Shown here one piece after another: positions 13,166-16,023 of a DNA stretch of 16,023 bases. The position numbers and the translations under genes were made by a program. Every line of letters starts with the position of its first letter. Positions within the stretch are counted from its first letter, which is position 1. The stretch covers positions 1 through 16,023 of the forward strand of contig CAZUMX010000023.1 in NCBI GenBank assembly GCA_964622275.1, in the 5' to 3' direction. The stretch comes from CAYPEZ01 sp964622275. Its GTDB lineage: Bacteria > Patescibacteriota > Minisyncoccia > Phycocordibacterales > UBA6899. The notes under the pieces are model-generated. The model did not search any database. It was not told where the DNA came from and was given only the letters and a program-made list of their open reading frames with translations.

Positions 13166-13753
13166 ATGCATACAACACGAGTATATATTTATGCAATTGC
13201 GTTCATATTTCTTGCTGGCGCAGGCTATGCTCTACTTCATAATTCTTTGACGACGAGGCAGCCGACTCCACTTGCTGATGAAAAAAACATCGAATACACC
13301 ATTGACGGAAAGCGTATCAAACTCACGCATGGAGTCTCTCAACTTCCAATTGTGCCTGGATCTTCTTCAAGACTCATCATGCGCTACTTTGGCAATGAAC
13401 TCAGAACAGACCTCGACGATGATGGCCGTGAAGACGTCGTTTTTCTTCTGACACAGGAGTCTGGAGGGTCTGGTGTATATTTTTATGTCGTCGCTGCTCG
13501 AAACACACCCAATGGCTATATAGGCTCAGATGGGTATCTTCTTGGCGACAGAGTGGCTCCCCAAACCACTGAACTCAGTCAACATCCTAATCATAAGCAT
13601 GTTGTCGTAGTGAATTACGCCGACCGAGCTCCTGGCGAACCCATGAGCGCTATGCCATCGATGGGGAAGAGTGTGTATCTGAAACTCGATATACCAACTA
13701 ATCAGTGGGGTATTGTTGTCCCGGATTTTGAAGGGGAATCACAGCGTCCCTAA
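13166..13753 (+). CDS. Single-TM envelope protein with DxDxDG acidic loop, function unknown
   Basis: From the ATG at 13166 the protein has 195 residues. One N-terminal membrane segment (about 6-26) is followed by a spacer and an outward-facing domain. The domain has a short TIDGKRIKL strand pair, then DLDDDGRED (82-90), an acidic loop like the calcium-binding loops of FG-GAP or dockerin repeats, then VVFLLTQESGGSGVYFYVVAA and GYLLGDRVAPQTTE. I recognise this combination as similar to uncharacterised proteins of Patescibacteria, but know no function for it. A TTG at 13109 would add nineteen polar residues before the membrane segment and is less likely. The stop overlaps that of the convergent CBS gene by 4 nt. 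Confidence 0.7.
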   Translation: MHTTRVYIYAIAFIFLAGAGYALLHNSLTTRQPTPLADEKNIEYTIDGKRIKLTHGVSQLPIVPGSSSRLIMRYFGNELRTDLDDDGREDVVFLLTQESGGSGVYFYVVAARNTPNGYIGSDGYLLGDRVAPQTTELSQHPNHKHVVVVNYADRAPGEPMSAMPSMGKSVYLKLDIPTNQWGIVVPDFEGESQRP

Positions 13754-14199
13754 AAACCGAGATGGGATTTTAAGATTGCTGAAAAGACCTCTTCTCGGGA
13801 GATCATGCCGAGATACTGCCCATCTTCTACGACAGGAAGCTGGTGAACATGGTGCGCAAGCATGAGTCCTCCCGCTTTCATAATAGGGTCATCTTGCTTA
13901 ATAGTCTGAACTTTTTTCTTCATGAACTCTTCGACCTTACGTTCACGAAGGGCATCGATCGCATCTTCGCTTTTTTCGATATTTGTAAATGCGTGTGGAG
14001 ATTCATAGAAATCTCCATACTCTGGAAACATGGCACGATACAAATCCTTTTCGGACACAATACCAATAAGATGTCCCTCGCTATCGCATACTGCGACAGA
14101 GCCGACCTCATGCTTGTGCAGAAGTCTTGCGACTTCCTCGTAGGTCGTATGAGGGTTAGCGCACGGAGCGCCTTTTGTCATGACGTCACGTACTTTCAT
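13750..14199 (-). CDS. Tandem CBS-domain protein
   Basis: The 149-residue protein on the minus strand consists almost only of a CBS pair (Bateman module). The first repeat (about 1-57) opens with MKVRDVMTKG and closes with LIGIVSEKDLYRA. The second (about 88-145) opens with VEEFMKKKVQTIKQDDP and closes with LGMISREEVFSAI. Such modules bind adenine nucleotides such as AMP, ATP or SAM and sense energy state or tune partner proteins. There is no catalytic domain attached, so it must act on a separate partner, which the neighbourhood does not reveal. The ATG fits the first conserved strand. An AGAGGAG sits 14 nt upstream of it, rather far for a ribosome site. The gene converges with 13166-13753 and diverges from the photolyase gene. 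Confidence 0.9.
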   Translation of the reverse strand: MKVRDVMTKGAPCANPHTTYEEVARLLHKHEVGSVAVCDSEGHLIGIVSEKDLYRAMFPEYGDFYESPHAFTNIEKSEDAIDALRERKVEEFMKKKVQTIKQDDPIMKAGGLMLAHHVHQLPVVEDGQYLGMISREEVFSAILKSHLGF

Positions 14200-14303
14200 A
14201 CACTGTAATGGTACTCCTCTCGCATACTTCTTGTCTACGAATCATCCGAATGTGTCAATAACCCTTGAAAAATAAGTGTTTTGCTTGTTCTTTTGGGTCA
14301 TCA

Positions 14304-14312
14304 TGCTATCGT
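14304..14312 (+). promoter_or_regulatory. Candidate extended -10 box (TGcTATCGT) for the photolyase gene
   Basis: It ends 7 nt before the ATG at 14320, again predicting a leaderless mRNA. A weak TTGTTC at 14285-14290 lies 16 nt upstream and may serve as -35. Confidence 0.4.
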
Positions 14313-14319
14313 TTTGAGT

Positions 14320-15738
14320 ATGCCGATACGTAAAGATAGGATTCGCATACTCAATTCCAACAAGTACCATGGAGGTCCAGTACTCTACTGGATGAATCGC
14401 GACATACGCGCAAACATGAACTGGGCGCTCCTCTACGCACAAGAGCTTGCTCTCGAACACAAAGTACCGCTCATCGTACTGTATAATCTTGCGCCAGGAT
14501 TCCTTGGAGGAGGATTACGTCAACACCATTTTAAACTTGGAGCGCTCCAGAGTGTCGAGGAACAGCTCCAAAAAAAAGATATTCCTTTTTTTCTTGTGAC
14601 TGGAGATCAGACCGAGAAAGACATTGTTGCCTTTGTAAAGGAGCATGGGGTGGGTGCCTTGGTCACGGATTTTTCGCCGCTCCGGATTCAGCGAGGGTGG
14701 GTTGATCATGTGCGAAAGGCACTCCAGATTCCATTTTATAAAGTCGATGCGCACAACATTGTGCCGTGCTGGGTCGCTTCACCAAAACAAGAGTTTGGTG
14801 CATATACCATACGCCCAAAGATCCATAAGCTGTTGCCAACGTATATGGATCACTATCCCGCACTCCACACTCACCCATATGCGTATGGAGAAAGCGTTCC
14901 TAAGATCCCTTGGAAAAAACTCGAGGAACTCTCGGGAATTGACCGCAGCGTGACCCTCGTTGACTGGATTGAGCCTAGCCACACCGCTGCGGAGCAAGCG
15001 CTCAAGCACTTTATTTCCGAACGACTTGATCGATACGGGACGGTGCGCAACGACTCGACACAGCGGGGTCAATCAGATCTTTCGCCATATCTACATTACG
15101 GGATACTCTCTGCTCAGTGTGTTGCTCAACGAGTCGCTGATCACGTCGGTATCCCTATCGAGCAACTTGTCTCGTATGCCAAGAATAACGCCAAGGTGGA
15201 TGAAGATCGTCCACTTTCGCTTCGCGAGCACGCAGGAGCATTTCTTGAGGAACTCATCATTCGTCGTGAGCTTGCAGATAACTTTTGTTTTTATAATCAA
15301 TCATATGATTCGACAGAAGGATTTCCTACCTGGGCCAAAGCGACACATGACGCACACAGAAGTGATACACGAGCATATATCTACACAGACAAAGAATTCG
15401 AAGATGCCAAGACGCATGACGCTCTATGGAACGCATCCCAGAACGAACTCTTGAAGCGCGGAAAAATCTCGGGATACATGCGCATGTATTGGGCAAAGAA
15501 AATTCTCGAATGGACAAAGACTCCCGAGGATGCAATGCGTATCGCTATCTGGCTCAATGATAAGTACGAGCTCGATGGCCGTGACCCCAATGGGTACGCG
15601 GGGATCGCATGGTCAATTGGGGGAGTTCATGACCGTGCGTGGTTTGACCGGCCTGTCTTTGGACAGATCCGGTATATGGCTGAGAGTGGCTGCAAAAAGA
15701 AGTTTGACACGAATGCATATATCGCTCGCTGGACGTAG
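14320..15738 (+). CDS. phrB: Class II deoxyribodipyrimidine (CPD) photolyase
   Basis: From the ATG at 14320 the enzyme has 472 residues, a normal length for class II photolyases. It uses FADH- and blue light to split cyclobutane pyrimidine dimers in DNA. The N-terminal alpha/beta domain starts with GGPVLYWMNRDIRANMNWAL, the class II hallmark. The FAD-binding helical domain includes QSDLSPYLHYGILSAQ, EELIIRRELADNFCFY, WNASQ (W370), RMYWAKKILEW (W391, W398) and LDGRDPNGYAGIAWSIGG (from L418). W370, W391 and W398 have the same spacing as the electron-transfer triad W360, W381 and W388 of the Methanosarcina mazei enzyme. A TTG at 14281 would add thirteen residues ahead of the conserved start and lies upstream of the likely promoter. 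It is transcribed away from the CBS gene; joint regulation is not evident. Confidence 0.95.
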   Translation: MPIRKDRIRILNSNKYHGGPVLYWMNRDIRANMNWALLYAQELALEHKVPLIVLYNLAPGFLGGGLRQHHFKLGALQSVEEQLQKKDIPFFLVTGDQTEKDIVAFVKEHGVGALVTDFSPLRIQRGWVDHVRKALQIPFYKVDAHNIVPCWVASPKQEFGAYTIRPKIHKLLPTYMDHYPALHTHPYAYGESVPKIPWKKLEELSGIDRSVTLVDWIEPSHTAAEQALKHFISERLDRYGTVRNDSTQRGQSDLSPYLHYGILSAQCVAQRVADHVGIPIEQLVSYAKNNAKVDEDRPLSLREHAGAFLEELIIRRELADNFCFYNQSYDSTEGFPTWAKATHDAHRSDTRAYIYTDKEFEDAKTHDALWNASQNELLKRGKISGYMRMYWAKKILEWTKTPEDAMRIAIWLNDKYELDGRDPNGYAGIAWSIGGVHDRAWFDRPVFGQIRYMAESGCKKKFDTNAYIARWT

Positions 15739-15749
15739 GGATGGAGTAT

Positions 15750-15779
15750 AAAAAAACACCCGCCACTCAGTGACGGGTG
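15750..15779 (-). terminator. Rho-independent terminator of the minus-strand gene at the right edge
   Basis: On the minus strand CACCCG and CAC pair with GTG and CGGGTG around a three-base loop with one internal mismatch (15757-15779), followed by a seven-base T run (15750-15756 on the plus strand as A). There is no T run on the other side, so it serves the minus-strand gene and not the photolyase gene. Confidence 0.8.
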
Positions 15780-15787
15780 CATATGTA

Positions 15788-16023
15788 TTATCGGAGAAAG
15801 ATCAGATACGGAAAGTCTGCATTCGTCTCGGCATCGATCCATTCCTTTGTCGTAGGATACTTGTCGATATTGCCGAGAATTGCGTGCGCATGACGTTTGT
15901 GATCATGCAGTGGCATGGTGTCGCACCCACGGGAGTCGACGGTATTCGTTGCGACGCCTCGAGGCCCGGGGGTAAACCCGACGTGACCTCCACAGGCAAA
16001 GCAATAGTGCGTGTTTCCTCTGG
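15788..16023 (-). CDS. Cys/His-rich protein of unknown function, C-terminal part (5' end outside window)
   Basis: The minus-strand frame is open from the window edge to a TAA at 15788-15790 and encodes the last 77 residues of a protein. It has no start codon in the window. A CFACGG motif (CxxC) near the left end of the fragment, a further Cys in SRGCDT and several His (LHDHKRHAHA) suggest a zinc-binding site. The end DFPYLIFLR is typical of a folded C-terminus. It is supported as real by the terminator immediately after it, by third-position use like that of the neighbouring GC-rich genes, and by coherent protein sequence compared with the overlapping frames. I do not recognise the family. 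The 49 nt between it and the photolyase stop hold only the terminator. Confidence 0.65.
   Translation of the reverse strand, partial: RGNTHYCFACGGHVGFTPGPRGVATNTVDSRGCDTMPLHDHKRHAHAILGNIDKYPTTKEWIDAETNADFPYLIFLR

Noticed and set aside
14253..14258. Perfect TTGACA on the minus strand upstream of the CBS gene as a -35 element
   Set aside because: The bases 15-19 nt downstream do not form an acceptable -10, so I do not call a promoter.
14960..15454. Alternative plus-strand frame of 164 codons inside the photolyase gene
   Set aside because: It lies wholly within conserved photolyase sequence and shows no motif of its own.
15802..15999. Minus-strand ORF of 65 codons at the right edge
   Set aside because: It overlaps the frame encoding the Cys/His-rich C-terminus, which ends exactly before a terminator; the 65-codon product has no recognisable features.

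Overview
The window looks like chromosomal DNA from a small-genome, uncultivated bacterium, most likely Patescibacteria (CPR) of the Parcubacteria type. This is an inference from gene content and style: a surface-glycan locus next to single-TM envelope proteins of unknown function, a DUF5666-type secreted protein, tightly packed genes, few convincing Shine-Dalgarno sites, and extended -10 boxes that often lie just before the ATG. TAA, TAG and TGA all end genes here, so the code is standard and not the UGA=Gly code of Gracilibacteria/Absconditabacteria. No marker gene (rRNA, ribosomal protein) is present to settle the lineage.

Layout. 1-222 is the end of a DUF1801 protein. 237-809 is a membrane-anchored protein of unknown function. 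896-1510 is a PAP2_C / sphingomyelin-synthase-like membrane enzyme. 1584-11326 is a dense same-strand surface-glycan locus: a Wzx-like flippase, a DPM1/GtrB-type polyprenyl-phosphate glycosyltransferase, a second GT2, a large GT-C-like membrane protein, a large bitopic protein with duplicated jelly-roll-like modules, a small membrane protein and a second GT-C-like protein. 11407-12066 encodes a secreted DUF5666-like protein with an Asp/His-rich linker and ends at a clear terminator. 12227-13102 encodes an unusual fusion of a HIGH-type nucleotidyltransferase with a type II phosphomannose-isomerase cupin. 13166-13753 is a single-TM envelope protein. A convergent CBS-pair gene (complement 13750-14199) and a class II CPD photolyase (14320-15738) follow. 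The right edge holds the C-terminus of a Cys/His-rich protein on the minus strand (15788-16023), which ends at its own terminator.

How the genes could work together. The fusion enzyme may supply an activated sugar, the two GT2 enzymes and the GT-C proteins may build and modify a lipid-linked glycan, the flippase may export it, and the bitopic protein may bind or organise it outside the cell. This chain is inference from family membership and gene order.

The strongest unusual signals are: (1) an AT-rich block from about 3765 to about 8890 whose right edge falls inside a gene, as expected from cassette replacement by recombination in a conserved 3' end; (2) a 239-bp perfect in-frame direct repeat in that gene, with diverged sequence around it, which points to recent duplication or gene conversion; (3) a C-terminal module shared by the two large island proteins; (4) the nucleotidyltransferase-cupin fusion; and (5) a recurring TGNTANNNT box 6-12 nt before start codons, suggesting leaderless or near-leaderless transcription. 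No RNA gene, CRISPR array, insertion sequence or gene-free stretch over 300 bases was seen.
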